A program made the translations under genes and the position numbers. The notes beneath the pieces were generated by a model. That model was given only the letters and a program-made list of their open reading frames with translations. It was not told the origin of the DNA and did not search any database. 64,000 bases of DNA from the NCBI RefSeq assembly GCF_000993825.1, contig NZ_CP011114.1:2666001-2730000 (forward strand), in the 5' to 3' direction. Shown here in pieces: positions 34,919 through 44,486 of this stretch (its first letter is position 1; the number at the start of each line of letters is the position of its first letter). This DNA is from Paenibacillus durus ATCC 35681. GTDB taxonomy: Bacteria; Bacillota; Bacilli; Paenibacillales; Paenibacillaceae.

Positions 34919-35359
34919 ATGAAATTTTTAAAAAGCGCAATGATGATTGTTATGGCCTTTACCCTCTTCTTCGCGGCTACAGCTCCGGATTATGCGGATG
35001 CGCGGCGCGGAGGCGGCGGTTTCAAATCGGGTCAGCGGAGTTACACGACAACGCCGAATAAATCGACTCAAAGCAATGTAAATAAAAGCGACAGCACCAA
35101 GGGAACAACAGCCGGAATGACGGCAGGCACGGCTAAACGCGGATTTTTCAGCGGCGGCAGCTTTATGAAAGGGATGATGATCGGCGGTCTGGCGGGTCTG
35201 CTGTTCGGCGGCTTGTTCGGCGGCATGGGCGCTTTTGGTAACATCCTCGGCTTTGCGGTTAATATGCTGGCGATCTATCTGATCGTTATGCTCGTCCTTT
35301 CCTTCTTCCGCCGCAGACAAGAGCGCCGCAAGTTTGACGAACGGGGTGGACGTTACTAA
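34919..35359 (+). CDS. Exported or membrane Gly-rich protein
   Basis: 146 residues from ATG 34919, 12 bases after AGGAGGT. Signal-like N-terminus (MKFLKSAMMIVMAFTLFF, cleavage near APDYADA), a basic Gly/Thr/Ser-rich middle, a Gly-Leu-Phe hydrophobic stretch (about 83-105) and a final TM helix (108-130) ending RRRQERRKF. Looks like the Tim44-like/YncE-type glycine-rich membrane proteins; no firm family. Its stop overlaps the next start (TAATG). Confidence 0.7.
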   Translation: MKFLKSAMMIVMAFTLFFAATAPDYADARRGGGGFKSGQRSYTTTPNKSTQSNVNKSDSTKGTTAGMTAGTAKRGFFSGGSFMKGMMIGGLAGLLFGGLFGGMGAFGNILGFAVNMLAIYLIVMLVLSFFRRRQERRKFDERGGRY

Positions 35360-35646
35360 TGTCCATTACCGTCCTCAGCATGGATGAAATTATCAACGCT
35401 ATCTGCCTCCACCTGGCCGAGCGCAAGAGCGTTAAGGTAACGGATGTGCAGGTGGAACTCAGTTGGGACGAAGAGACCGGCTATACCGCCGAAGTGTGGA
35501 TACAGGGCCGAAGCCAGTATCTCGTCGAAAGCAATATGATTGAAGCGATTCTGCGCTATCTTCATTCCGAGTACAATATCCGCGCTTACCGCGAGGATGT
35601 AAGACTGGAACTGGACGAAGAGATTACGGCCGTCGTCAATGTTTAA
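35359..35646 (+). CDS. DUF2653 protein, YxcD-like
   Basis: 95 residues, start overlapping the previous stop. Matches the short YxcD/DUF2653 family: MDEIINAICLHLAERK, VQVELSWDEETGYTAEVW and IRAYREDVRLEL. Function unknown. Translationally coupled to the membrane protein, so the two probably work together. Confidence 0.8.
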   Translation: MSITVLSMDEIINAICLHLAERKSVKVTDVQVELSWDEETGYTAEVWIQGRSQYLVESNMIEAILRYLHSEYNIRAYREDVRLELDEEITAVVNV

Positions 35647-35664
35647 GTAAGTATAGATAGGTTG

Positions 35665-35705
35665 AAAGGCAGATAGGGAATTTTCCTGCGTCTGTCTTTT
35701 TTTGG
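35665..35705 (+). terminator. Terminator after the DUF2653 gene
   Basis: GGCAGATAGGG ... CCTGCGTCTGTC pairing followed by seven T. Confidence 0.7.
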
Positions 35706-35714
35706 TTATCCTCG

Positions 35715-35763
35715 TAAAAAAGAGCGTTCGACAGCCCTTCCGGCTGCCGGGCGCTCTTTTTGT
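35715..35763. terminator. Second, bidirectional terminator
   Basis: AAAAAAGAGCG and CGCTCTTTTT arms with inner pairing of AGCCC...GGCT; usable by the convergent gene ending at 35774. Confidence 0.85.
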
Positions 35764-35773
35764 GTTATGCAAT

Positions 35774-36106
35774 TTAGAGCAGCGAAATAGCCAGCAAATT
35801 GTACAGCACCAGCGGCAAAATGGCGCTCCCGACCGGACTGACCGCGTAAGGAAAAGGCGGAAAAAACGGATTGAAAAATCCTCGCATCGTGGGGCCAGAC
35901 GCCGGTACAGTTAGATAGAGATGACCCTCATCGATACCCGAGATCATCCCCTCGTGGGTCACCCCGTCGATGGTATGAACTCTTACTCTCTTGTTAATGT
36001 GAGGCTTTAAAGCGCCATGCATCGATTCACGCACTTTTTTGACATGGTGGAGCGAGGTGGGATCAGCTTGATAAACCAGGGTTTGCGGTCCGGAATAGGT
36101 TGACAT
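35774..36106 (-). CDS. Small protein with an Sm/SH3-like fold and hydrophobic tail
   Basis: 110 residues from ATG 36106 behind AAAGGTATGAG; the frame opens 45 bases earlier without a site. Residues 30-75 (KRVRVHTIDGVTHEGMISG) suggest a small Sm-like barrel, then FFNPFFPPFPY and a C-terminal hydrophobic stretch. Similar short proteins occur in spore formers; no assigned function. Confidence 0.6.
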   Translation of the reverse strand: MSTYSGPQTLVYQADPTSLHHVKKVRESMHGALKPHINKRVRVHTIDGVTHEGMISGIDEGHLYLTVPASGPTMRGFFNPFFPPFPYAVSPVGSAILPLVLYNLLAISLL

Positions 36107-36210
36107 AATCTCATACCTTTCGTCAGTTGGATTTTGCTTTAGTGTATGCATTCGCCTATCCCGGGGTGCTGCCCCTATTTGATAACCCCTCTGCTTATAA
36201 ATTCTTATAT

Positions 36211-36238
36211 TTTGAAAAAAGGGAGCCGCAGCTCCCTT
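36211..36238 (-). terminator. Terminator after yyaL
   Basis: AGGGAGC-TGCG-GCTCCCT followed by TTTTTTC on the minus strand, 19 bases after the yyaL stop. Confidence 0.88.
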
Positions 36239-36256
36239 TCCGCTTTTACATTCCGG

Positions 36257-38362
36257 TTATTTCTTCTCCGTCTCTTCCTTCAGCAAAAGCTTACGCACCG
36301 CCTCCAGGCTCGTAATCGGCTCTTGGCAGGCAAAATCACGGCAGACATACGCGGTCGCGTTCCCGCCAATTGCCGGCTTGTCCTTCAGATGCGGCAGCAG
36401 AGCAGCCAACTCGTCCACCGTATCTTCCCAGTGAATGAGCAGTGAAGCATCCGGCATGTAGGCACGCTGCGCAAGGGAAATCATCTCGTTCAGGGCAGGG
36501 TCTTCTTTTTTACCGGACAATACCCATTCCTTGCCGCCTGACATGGTTAACAGCCCCTGCAGGAACATGGCGTAGCTGGCGGGATATTTCATCGCGGCCT
36601 TGCCCAGTACCGCCGCCGTCCGCTCGGCAACGCCCTTGAGCTTAACATCCTGGGTAATTACGGCGAGCTTCCACAGTACCTTCACCGCCACGGAATTGCC
36701 GGACGGCATCGCGCCGTCATACAGCTCCTTCGAGCGAATCGGAAGCTGCTCCGCATCCTTGCCCGTAAAGTAAAATCCGCCTTCCTCTTCGTCTTGGAAC
36801 AGATCCAGCAGCCCGTTTTTAAGCTGAAGCGCCCGTTCCAGATAAACCGCTGATCCCGTAGCCTCATACAGCTCGGTCAGCCCCCACATCAGAAAAGCAT
36901 AATCGTCCACATATCCGAGATGAGCGGCTTCGCCGTCGCGGTATCTTGCCAGCAGCCGGCCATCCTCGCGGCGCAGATAGTTCCAGAGGAAATTCGCCGC
37001 CGCTTCGGCAGCCTTGGCGTATTTGGGCTTTTGGAACGCTTTGGCCCCCTTCGCCAGTGCCGTAATCATCAGGCTGTTCCACGAGGTCAACACCTTGTCG
37101 TCCTTGGAAGGACGCACGCGCTTCTCTCTGTAGGCGAACATCTTTTCCCGCCATTCCTCTATCCGGGTGCGTAGAGCCTGAGGGGTCGTGCTCAGCTTTT
37201 CCGCGATGTCTTCCGGCAGTCCGTCTAGTAGATTCGGGATGCTGTATCCACGGGAAATACCCTCCTCCGTTATTCCGTAGAGGCTACAATAGGACTGCAT
37301 ATCTTCAGGCCCCAGCGCTTCCTCGACCTCTTCCGTGCTGAAAATATAGAAAGCGCCCTCCTCGCCATCCGAATCAGCATCTTCCGCCGAATAGAACGCG
37401 CCCTCAGGTGAGGTCAATTCACGTAATACGTATGCGAATATGCTCTCCGCAACCTCCGCATACAGCGGCTTCTCCGTAATTTGGTATGCTTCCACATAAG
37501 CGGAGGCGAGCAGCGCGTTATCGAAGAGCATTTTCTCAAAATGCGGCACCAGCCACTGCTCATCGGTGGAGTAGCGCGCAAATCCAAATCCGATATGGTC
37601 GTAAATACCGCCCTTGTACATCGATTCCAGCGTCTTCTCGACCATGCGCAGCGCCTCTGCATTGTCATACTTCTGGCTGTATGCAAGCAGAAAGGACAAA
37701 TTATGCGGCGTCGGGAATTTGGGAGCTTGTCCAAAACCCCCGTTCACATCATCAAATATCGCGGTGTACAACCGGAAGGCATGATGCAGCAGATCTTCCG
37801 ACAATTCAACATCTTGTTCGACGCTGTTCTTGGCAGCTGCGGCCTGAAGCTCGGAGAGCAGTTCGTCGCCAAGCTGGTGGAGCTTCGCACTGTCCGTTTC
37901 CCATTTGGCCCGGACCTGCTCCAGAACCTCCATGAGTCCGACCTGCCCCATCATCCGCCGCTTCGGAAAATACGTTCCGGCATAAAACGGCTTTTTCTCC
38001 GGCGTCAGCAGCACATTCAGAGGCCAGCCTCCCCCGCCAGTCATTGCCTGACAGACCGACATATACAGGGCGTCGATGTCCGGCCGTTCCTCGCGATCCA
38101 CCTTGATCGCCACGTAATTACCGTTAAGAAGCTCTGCAACCTCTTCATCGTCAAAAGATTCTTCTTCCATCACATGACACCAGTGACAGGTCGAATAGCC
38201 GATGGATACGAATACGGGCTTGTTCTCCGCTTTGGCCTTCTCGAAAGCTTCCTCGCCCCAAGGCATCCAATCCACCGGATTGTGCGCGTGCTGGAGCAGA
38301 TAAGGACTCTTCTCATGGATTAGCCGGTTGGTGTATTTTGGAGATGCGGTTTCTTCGTTCAT
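36257..38362 (-). CDS. yyaL: YyaL-like thioredoxin-fold protein (DUF255)
   Basis: 701 residues. N-terminal DUF255 thioredoxin-like domain (about 1-165) with [18 protein letters not shown], CxxC at C59/C62, and [11 protein letters not shown]. The rest is an (alpha/alpha)6 barrel of the six-hairpin type. Widespread (SPATA20 family) but of unknown substrate; cytoplasmic. The 5' end and upstream region are copied at 43526-43795. Confidence 0.92.
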   Translation of the reverse strand: MNEETASPKYTNRLIHEKSPYLLQHAHNPVDWMPWGEEAFEKAKAENKPVFVSIGYSTCHWCHVMEEESFDDEEVAELLNGNYVAIKVDREERPDIDALYMSVCQAMTGGGGWPLNVLLTPEKKPFYAGTYFPKRRMMGQVGLMEVLEQVRAKWETDSAKLHQLGDELLSELQAAAAKNSVEQDVELSEDLLHHAFRLYTAIFDDVNGGFGQAPKFPTPHNLSFLLAYSQKYDNAEALRMVEKTLESMYKGGIYDHIGFGFARYSTDEQWLVPHFEKMLFDNALLASAYVEAYQITEKPLYAEVAESIFAYVLRELTSPEGAFYSAEDADSDGEEGAFYIFSTEEVEEALGPEDMQSYCSLYGITEEGISRGYSIPNLLDGLPEDIAEKLSTTPQALRTRIEEWREKMFAYREKRVRPSKDDKVLTSWNSLMITALAKGAKAFQKPKYAKAAEAAANFLWNYLRREDGRLLARYRDGEAAHLGYVDDYAFLMWGLTELYEATGSAVYLERALQLKNGLLDLFQDEEEGGFYFTGKDAEQLPIRSKELYDGAMPSGNSVAVKVLWKLAVITQDVKLKGVAERTAAVLGKAAMKYPASYAMFLQGLLTMSGGKEWVLSGKKEDPALNEMISLAQRAYMPDASLLIHWEDTVDELAALLPHLKDKPAIGGNATAYVCRDFACQEPITSLEAVRKLLLKEETEKK

Positions 38363-38445
38363 GGGAACAGCCCCCTTTGGTTTTTTTTGATAATTATAAT
38401 ATACAAGCCGAACGTGCCGCCGAAGGAAATGTGAAGATTGTGTTT
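38178..38445. repeat. Left copy of the yyaL 5'-end repeat
   Basis: First ~60 codons of yyaL plus about 80 bases upstream. About 94 percent identical over 268 bases to 43526-43794 in the same orientation, without gaps until the last few bases. Confidence 0.9.
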
Positions 38446-38735
38446 AGAAATCTGGCTTTAAATGCTACATAAGTTTCCATCAAAATATAAGGAATACCGT
38501 CTAAGCGGTTTCAAAATCTTTATAGTAGCTTACAGGTGACGCTCTCTTTTCCAAATGCAAAATCAGGAAGCTCTATTGAAGCAAGTTGGTATAGTACTTT
38601 TCATTCTACACCTTTAATATAGCGCAACAACTTTCTTTATAGCTATGCCAGATTCATGTGGTATAAAATGGAGAGGCGTTTCCCTACATACACTTTTTAA
38701 CATTGATTTTTCACATTTATCTGGAGGACAGGCAT
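38446..38735. other. Upstream region of the helicase gene
   Basis: No gene. TATAAA at 38662 may be a -10; GGAGG at about 38723 is the helicase ribosome binding site. Nothing else identified. Confidence 0.4.
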
Positions 38736-41702
38736 TTGCTTACGAAAAATCTGCTTCAATATTATTTGGAATGTCTCAAATACGAAAGCTACTATTCAAC
38801 CGAGTTAAGCCAAGACATGTTAGCTCGCTGCCTAATTAACCCGATCGAGCCCGAAAAAATCGCTGAACGTTATCAAGCAATGAGCATTCGGTTGAAAAAA
38901 AATCATACAATCTTATTTGGTTATCCTCTCCTGAAAAAAAGAAAAAAACATGGAACTATATACTTGCCGCTTTTTTTGTGGGGGAATTCAAACTTTCTGT
39001 CAGATCGGAATATATTTAAAGCGGATCAATTCGGATTTCACCAAGAATTGTTCACCTCTTTGTCCGACCAGATCTTTCTTGAAGAGATAAACAAGCTAAA
39101 GGAGCAATTTTCCGCGTCGCCCTTAACCTTTGTGTCGAATGAAGAGAACTTGGACAATCTTTTAGCCCACACTGACTACGAAATGAAAGATTTAATCAGA
39201 AGCTATGTTATCGTACAAGCAGAAAATACTACTAACAGCAATTATCTTATTGTTAAAGAGATAGAGGACCTTTTGAAACACAAAGTTCAACCAAGTGCAG
39301 TGCTAACCAGCTTCCTTACTAATAGCTTCGCCTTGCCCTCTCAGGACATTCATCCAGAACCGCTGCATATCGTTCCCAGCAATTATCCTCAAAACATTGC
39401 CATTTCAGATATTCAAAATACAATTAATATAATCAAAGGTCCGCCGGGTACAGGCAAGACTCAAACGATTTTGAATTTGATAGCCAATCAAATTTATCGT
39501 TTGGAGACATGTGTCGTGGCAAGCACAAATAATCAGGCGGTTGACAATATTGTTGAGAAAATAGAAGAGAAAGGCATAAGCCGGCAATTTTTCGGATTTA
39601 TCCGTTTAGGAAGTAGTTCTCTCAACAAATCTGAAATATCCAAGATACGAAATGCGATTGCACAAATGAAGCAAGAACTTCCAAACCTACTCCCCGAAAA
39701 ATCCTTTGATGCGTATATCGTAAGAAGTCGCCAAATCATGGAGCAAATTCATGCAGCCGAAAGCATAGAGCAACAAATTATTGACTTGAGAAATACAATA
39801 GGCCAGCTTCAAAACCTGATTGACATTTTAAACGACCGATTGCGATTGAATCATCTAACCTACCTTAAAAACAACTTTATAGAACTTTCTATAGCCGATG
39901 AACGAGTTGAACAACGGCTTCGCGAGATTGTAGACAAGCCAATTCAGTTATTCGGTAACGATATTTTCCGTAAATTCCGAATGTTTATTGCCGGGAAGGT
40001 CAAGGCTTATAGGAAAAGGTGCATTCAAAAGTACCTTACGTCCATGGAAGCCTCAGGTTTATGGGAGTTTATTGATACCGCGACACCTACAGAGTCTCTT
40101 GCTCTTTGCGAGGAGATTGTAAAAGTCATAAATCTTGAGAATCGTCTTGAGCAGTACAAAACCACGCTGTCGCAATTGCTACATAAGCAAAAAGAACAAC
40201 CTTACTCCTTAAAAGTCTTGTATGATGAGAAAAACAAAATCGATCTGATGATCGTTCGCACACGATGGTTACATAATGCCAAGCCTGTTTTAGAAAACGC
40301 AAAAGAAATGAATAATATAAAAAGACTTCTCACTGAGCTCGAAAATGACGGGAGAATTCGCCAATCGGCCTCGGCCTTTGCTTCTTTTGTCAAACTTTTT
40401 CCCGTTCTTCTGGTCAGCAGTTTATCCGCTCGCAGATGTATTCCTCAGGGAACAGCAGTAGACCTGGCTATAATCGATGAATCATCTCAATGCTCCATAC
40501 CAAGCGTATTTTCCCTATTACAATCTTCAAGGAGAGCTTGCTTTTTTGGTGATATTCATCAACTGAGTCACATCGTTTCGTTGGAAGATTCGCTTAGCGA
40601 TGCTTTATTCGGCAGATTCGCCAACGGTATTGAGCGATCGCTCTACTGCTTTCGTAACGTTTCCGCTTTTGAAAGAGCCGAGCATGCATGCCAGTATACC
40701 GACCATGGTATACATTTGTTAAGTTATCATTATCGTTGCATTCCGTCCATTGCCTCATTTAGCAACCGGCATTTTTATCGGGGACGCTTAAGGATAATGC
40801 GCCAAGAACCTGAACGTATGCCTTATCACACCGGAATTTTCTCGAAAAATGTGTATGGAACTGCTTATGGAAAGTTTAATGAACAGGAATTAAACGAAGT
40901 CATATCCATTGTATCCAAGCTTGAAAGCAATGGTATTACCCAAATCGGTATTGTTACACCATTTGACGCACAAAAGAAGAAACTGATTGAAGTCTTCCGA
41001 AATAATCCCAATATTAAGGTGGGCTCGGTCCATACGTTTCAAGGCGGAGAATGTCGAGCCATTGTATTCACTACCGTCATTTCTAACGGCTCTACTGCAT
41101 TTCAGATTGATTTTGTGCAAAAGAGCTACCGGTTAATCAATGTTGCCCTGACCCGGGCGCTGGATTATTTTATTCTCGTGGGTAATTTAGCGGAGATAGA
41201 CAACGGTCAAGGCTATCTGACCCAATTAAGTCATTACATCAACACCATAGAAGCCAAAAATTTTCATAATCCCGCAATTGAATTGTCCATAGAGTTCAAC
41301 CGAATCATTCAACAAGAGAGCCGCAAAGCACTTATGCATCAGGGAGAACGGATGATCTTTAATAAACTACAAATTTTCCTTGGCGGCATGCCGTTACTTG
41401 TCTTTCCAAAAGTACCTATCAAGGATGTATTATCCATCAATTTCGAGCTGGACAGTACACTAAAATCATATTACTTCACCAGCCACATGGACTTTGTCAT
41501 ATATGAAAAAGAATCACTTCAGCCGATATGTTCCATTGAATATGATGGCGAGTACCATAGGCGGGATGCTAAGACAATCGAAAATGATAAGAAAAAAGAC
41601 AGATTATGTAGCTACGCGGAATTTCATCTATTTCGAATAGCTTCCAATGATGAAACCGAAGGATGGGAAAGATTGAGGGCGTATTTGAACTCTTTTTCAT
41701 GA
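38736..41702 (+). CDS. SF1 (UPF1/DNA2-like) helicase with C-terminal DUF2726-like nuclease
   Basis: 988 residues from TTG 38736, eight bases after GGAGG. N-terminal ~225 residues unassigned. Helicase core: Walker A GPPGTGKT (235-242), the ASTNNQAVDNI motif Ia, a long helical insertion (about 290-545), DESSQ Walker B-like motif II (581-585), YHYRCIPSIASFSN, GIVTPFDAQKKK, VHTFQGGE and NVALTRA (motif VI). The last 75 residues (MDFVIYE, CSIEYDGEYH, DKKKDRLC, FHLFRI) match the PD-(D/E)xK nuclease of DUF2726. ATP-driven DNA or RNA unwinding with cleavage fits a single-gene anti-phage or repair function. Gene is AT-richer than host genes and lies alone in an island, which supports acquisition. Confidence 0.85.
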   Translation: MLTKNLLQYYLECLKYESYYSTELSQDMLARCLINPIEPEKIAERYQAMSIRLKKNHTILFGYPLLKKRKKHGTIYLPLFLWGNSNFLSDRNIFKADQFGFHQELFTSLSDQIFLEEINKLKEQFSASPLTFVSNEENLDNLLAHTDYEMKDLIRSYVIVQAENTTNSNYLIVKEIEDLLKHKVQPSAVLTSFLTNSFALPSQDIHPEPLHIVPSNYPQNIAISDIQNTINIIKGPPGTGKTQTILNLIANQIYRLETCVVASTNNQAVDNIVEKIEEKGISRQFFGFIRLGSSSLNKSEISKIRNAIAQMKQELPNLLPEKSFDAYIVRSRQIMEQIHAAESIEQQIIDLRNTIGQLQNLIDILNDRLRLNHLTYLKNNFIELSIADERVEQRLREIVDKPIQLFGNDIFRKFRMFIAGKVKAYRKRCIQKYLTSMEASGLWEFIDTATPTESLALCEEIVKVINLENRLEQYKTTLSQLLHKQKEQPYSLKVLYDEKNKIDLMIVRTRWLHNAKPVLENAKEMNNIKRLLTELENDGRIRQSASAFASFVKLFPVLLVSSLSARRCIPQGTAVDLAIIDESSQCSIPSVFSLLQSSRRACFFGDIHQLSHIVSLEDSLSDALFGRFANGIERSLYCFRNVSAFERAEHACQYTDHGIHLLSYHYRCIPSIASFSNRHFYRGRLRIMRQEPERMPYHTGIFSKNVYGTAYGKFNEQELNEVISIVSKLESNGITQIGIVTPFDAQKKKLIEVFRNNPNIKVGSVHTFQGGECRAIVFTTVISNGSTAFQIDFVQKSYRLINVALTRALDYFILVGNLAEIDNGQGYLTQLSHYINTIEAKNFHNPAIELSIEFNRIIQQESRKALMHQGERMIFNKLQIFLGGMPLLVFPKVPIKDVLSINFELDSTLKSYYFTSHMDFVIYEKESLQPICSIEYDGEYHRRDAKTIENDKKKDRLCSYAEFHLFRIASNDETEGWERLRAYLNSFS

Positions 41703-41895
41703 GAGATTTATTCTTCTGCTCAGTGTTGTCATAAGTTTCCTCCAATCAATAAACCTCTACAGCCTCCCTGCGGAAGCTTTAATAACAATTGATTCACAAG
41801 AACATCCCATCCATAGCATGTTTTTGTGAATCAACAACTAGATGTATGTAGTAGATACAAAAACAGTTTTATGTTTTATCTCCGTTTAGTTTGAA
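41703..41895. other. Gap after the helicase gene
   Basis: No gene seen. TCACAAGAACATCCCATCC...GTTTTTGTGAATCA has short inverted similarity (TTGATTCACAAGAAC/TTTTTGTGAATCAAC, 41790-41836) and may act as the terminator of the helicase gene. Confidence 0.4.
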
Positions 41896-42231
41896 TTGGA
41901 TCGCTTCGAGGAAGTCTGGGGTGGCATGTATCCGCTCATTATCCGGTCCTGGCGGAACAACTGGGAAGAGCTATCAACCTTTTTCAAGTACCCGCCAGAG
42001 ATCCGCTAACTCATCTACACCACGAATATGATTGAGAGTTACCATCGGCAACTTCGGAAAGTGACCAAGGGCAAAAGCATCTTTCCGACCGATGAAGTGC
42101 TGCTCAAAATGCTGTATCTGGCGACGATGGATGTCACCCGTAAATGGACGGGGCCTGTGCAGAACTGGGGACAAATTCTCCTCCAGCTTTCCGTATTCTT
42201 TCCAGAACTTGTTGGTAACCACTTACGCTAG
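41896..42231 (+). pseudogene. IS256-family transposase, C-terminal remnant
   Basis: The frame reads LDRFEEVWGGMYPLIIRSW, then YPPEIR, an in-frame TAA (42007-42009), then LIYTTNMIESYHRQLRKVTK and LKMLYLATMDVTRKWTG. These are the last ~110 residues of Mutator/IS256 transposases, including the final catalytic Glu in the IES/IEG motif. The N-terminal two thirds are gone. Not functional. Confidence 0.9.
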
Positions 42232-42267
42232 AATCGCCGAATCCCCCCGAGGGGATTGCTTGAAATG

Positions 42268-42298
42268 AGTTTACACAAAAATCTTGACAGACCCTCTT
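42268..42298. repeat. Right terminal repeat of the IS256-family element
   Basis: GAGTTTACACAAAAATCTTG followed by ACAGACCCTC, typical of IS256-group ends, 37 bases past the transposase stop. No matching left end found nearby. Confidence 0.55.
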
Positions 42299-42383
42299 AG
42301 CTTCTGCAGATCAAGGGACCAATCGATTCTTCAGCATGAATACAATGTTATTCAGAAGTTATTTTGCCATCCTTGTTATGCTT

Positions 42384-43310
42384 TTAGTAAGTATTAAGAT
42401 CTGTTAAATATTGTTTTAAAGCATTATCAAATTGTGTATTCTTTTTAAGACCTATTAAGCGTAGAAAATCAATTGTACTTTGTCCGTTTGTATCAAGTAA
42501 TGAGTGATATATTCTGGTACGGTTAAGTTTCTGTACGTGAACCTTAGTAGAAATTTTATTGCTATTTTCAATTCTATTATTTAAAATATTTAACATTTTA
42601 TTTATCGTGATATTGTTAGCTTCTTTCCCTTCAATTATTAGTAATTTATCACTTTTTATCTGCATAGTATTTCTATAATCAATATACTCTGATAGTATTT
42701 CCTTGCTCTTTTCTTCTAAGGTCATCCACTTTAATATTAGGCTATCATTATCTGATCTTAGATTTCTTATTTCTCCTGTAATTAAATTCAGATCTGTTGT
42801 CTTTAATTTAAGAATATGATTTTGTTCAAAAACTTGATGATATGCCAATGACCAAATAACAGGAGCAACAAGTTTAGCTTCTTTATCTCTCTCCATAAAT
42901 CTGTATTCAACAGCACTACTGAAAATAAAATTTATGTCTAAGTTAGTGAGGAAATCCACTTCTTCATTTGTTTCTTTGCCATACTTACTTAGTTCCTTTT
43001 TAATACTCAGATTTTGACCGGAAGTCAATTTAAGGTTACTATAAAAAAAATCAACCATATTCACTATAGTTGCTCTAGCAGTTGAACTTTTACGTCTGCT
43101 AAAGTAATGCCTTAGCTTCAAATCATTAAATATATTGAAATAATCATCAATCATAACTTTATCTAAAATGTAGTAGTTCATGTAAAAATCAAAATCGCTT
43201 AGATATCTTTTTTTTGTCTGTTCATTGATTGCCCTCTCTTTCATTCTTAAAAATTCTTGAAACTCTAATCTCACTTTGTAAATAAAAGAACTATTAAAAT
43301 TTCTATTCAT
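42384..43310 (-). CDS. Divergent tyrosine-recombinase-like protein lacking clear catalytic residues
   Basis: 308 residues from ATG 43310 (GGGCGG nearby; ATG 43346 has no site). The helical N-terminal half with EQTKKRYLSDFDFYMNYYI and ARATIVNMVDFFYSNL resembles the core-binding domain of integrases. In the second half IWSLAYHQVFEQNHILKLKTTDL aligns by pattern with the first Arg motif but has no Arg, and the C-terminal LNRTRIYHSLLDTNGQSTIDF resembles the HxxR/H-W region without its His pair; a Tyr lies near the end. Very AT-rich, unlike neighbours. It could be an inactive recombinase, a regulator derived from one, or an unrelated fold. Confidence 0.5.
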   Translation of the reverse strand: MNRNFNSSFIYKVRLEFQEFLRMKERAINEQTKKRYLSDFDFYMNYYILDKVMIDDYFNIFNDLKLRHYFSRRKSSTARATIVNMVDFFYSNLKLTSGQNLSIKKELSKYGKETNEEVDFLTNLDINFIFSSAVEYRFMERDKEAKLVAPVIWSLAYHQVFEQNHILKLKTTDLNLITGEIRNLRSDNDSLILKWMTLEEKSKEILSEYIDYRNTMQIKSDKLLIIEGKEANNITINKMLNILNNRIENSNKISTKVHVQKLNRTRIYHSLLDTNGQSTIDFLRLIGLKKNTQFDNALKQYLTDLNTY

Positions 43311-43524
43311 GTGCCGCCCTATTTTTTCATGAAATATATATTTCATGAATTATTTGATTGCATATTTCATCCTTGTTTCCTTCATATTACAAGAAAAATA
43401 TACTTATTGCAAATAATTATTAAATAGCAGAATATAACGGTTTCTAATTCCATTCTTATTTATAAAAAAATCCTCGAACAATCCTAATATCAGAAACATA
43501 TTAATTATTATTTTTACGAGCACC

Positions 43525-43710
43525 TCACCAGTGACAGGTGGAATAGCCGATCGATACGAATACGAGCTTGTTCTCCGTTTTGGCCTTCTCGAAAGCTTCC
43601 TTGCCCCAAGGTATCCAATCCACCGGATTGTGCGTGTGCTGGAGCAGATAAGGGCTCTTCTCATGGATTAGCAGGTTGGTGTATTTTGGAGATGCGGTTT
43701 CTTCATTCAT
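43525..43710 (-). pseudogene. yyaL 5' fragment, truncated
   Basis: Encodes the first 61 residues of a YyaL-like protein ([12 protein letters not shown] to GYSTCHW) and stops at TGA in the CxxC motif. Duplicate of the start of yyaL at 38362 with a few substitutions. Confidence 0.9.
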
Positions 43711-43794
43711 GGGAACAGCCCCCTTTGATTTTTTTTGATAATTATAATATACAAGCCGGACTTGCCGCCGAAGGAAATGTGGAGATTTGTGTTC
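43526..43794. repeat. Right copy of the yyaL 5'-end repeat
   Basis: Offset of exactly 5348 bases from the left copy; includes the same ATAATTATAATATACAAGCC upstream sequence. Confidence 0.9.
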
Positions 43795-43908
43795 AATATG
43801 ATGAGCTGCGGATAGTAGAAGGATTTCCATTTTCCTAAATAACCCATATATTCCATAAAATTATGGGTGTGTTCGCAAAACCCTCGAATGCGGCATTAAC
43901 CACTTCGA

Positions 43909-44400
43909 TCAGTTCCATTCGTTAAGACTGTCCGAGCCGGATGTGGCGTGAAAGGAGCTTTGGGTCTCACCGGGACACAGAGCCAGAACCTGTACTCCAT
44001 TGCCGTGATTTTCCTCCCATAACGCTTCGGTAAAAGACAGCACATAAGCCTTCGCCGCTCTATAGACAGCCATGAAAGGTACCGGTTGAAAGGCGGTCAT
44101 GGAAGCGACATTGATAATCAGCCCGCTTTTCCGCCGGAGCATAGGACCCATGAACCGATGTATCAGGTCTGTCAGAGCGGTGGCATTAAGCTAGATTTCC
44201 TGGGGGATACGCGACACTGTAATCTGATCAAACGTTCCCAACGTTCCCGAGCCGGCATTATTAAATGAGGATAACTACGGTTAAGCCGAGACTTGCCGCC
44301 GTTTCCGCCAGTTTTCGGGGAGCCAAGACTTGAGTCAAATCGGCCGGGATGGACACAGCCCTGATGAAATAGGCAATTTGTAATTCAAGCGATTTCACTG
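43909..44400 (-). pseudogene. Decayed short-chain dehydrogenase/reductase
   Basis: The 80-aa C-terminal piece (44151-43909) reads LIINVASMTAFQPVPFMAVYRAAKAYVLSF: the NVAS and Y-x-x-x-K segments of SDR enzymes. Upstream pieces in other frames read ADLTQVLAPRKLAETAASL and NNAGSGTLGTFDQI but are broken by an extra T (giving TTTAATAATG) and a TAG after PQEI. At least one frameshift and one stop, so inactive. Confidence 0.75.
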
Positions 44401-44486
44401 TGATTCTCCACTCCTGCGGACAACGCGAATAGCAGGACTCACGAAAGAGCCCTGCTGTCTGGTATGCATCAAACGAATTAGGATTG

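Larger units (their letters stand above)
38178..43795. mobile_element. Island flanked by yyaL-end direct repeats
   Basis: Between the two direct copies lie only foreign-looking genes: helicase-nuclease, IS256-family remnant and an AT-rich recombinase-like gene. Divergence of the copies (about one base in 17) means the event is old. Homologous integration of a circle that carried a piece of yyaL, or duplication with insertion, would give this picture. No terminal repeat of an intact transposon is visible. Confidence 0.45.
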
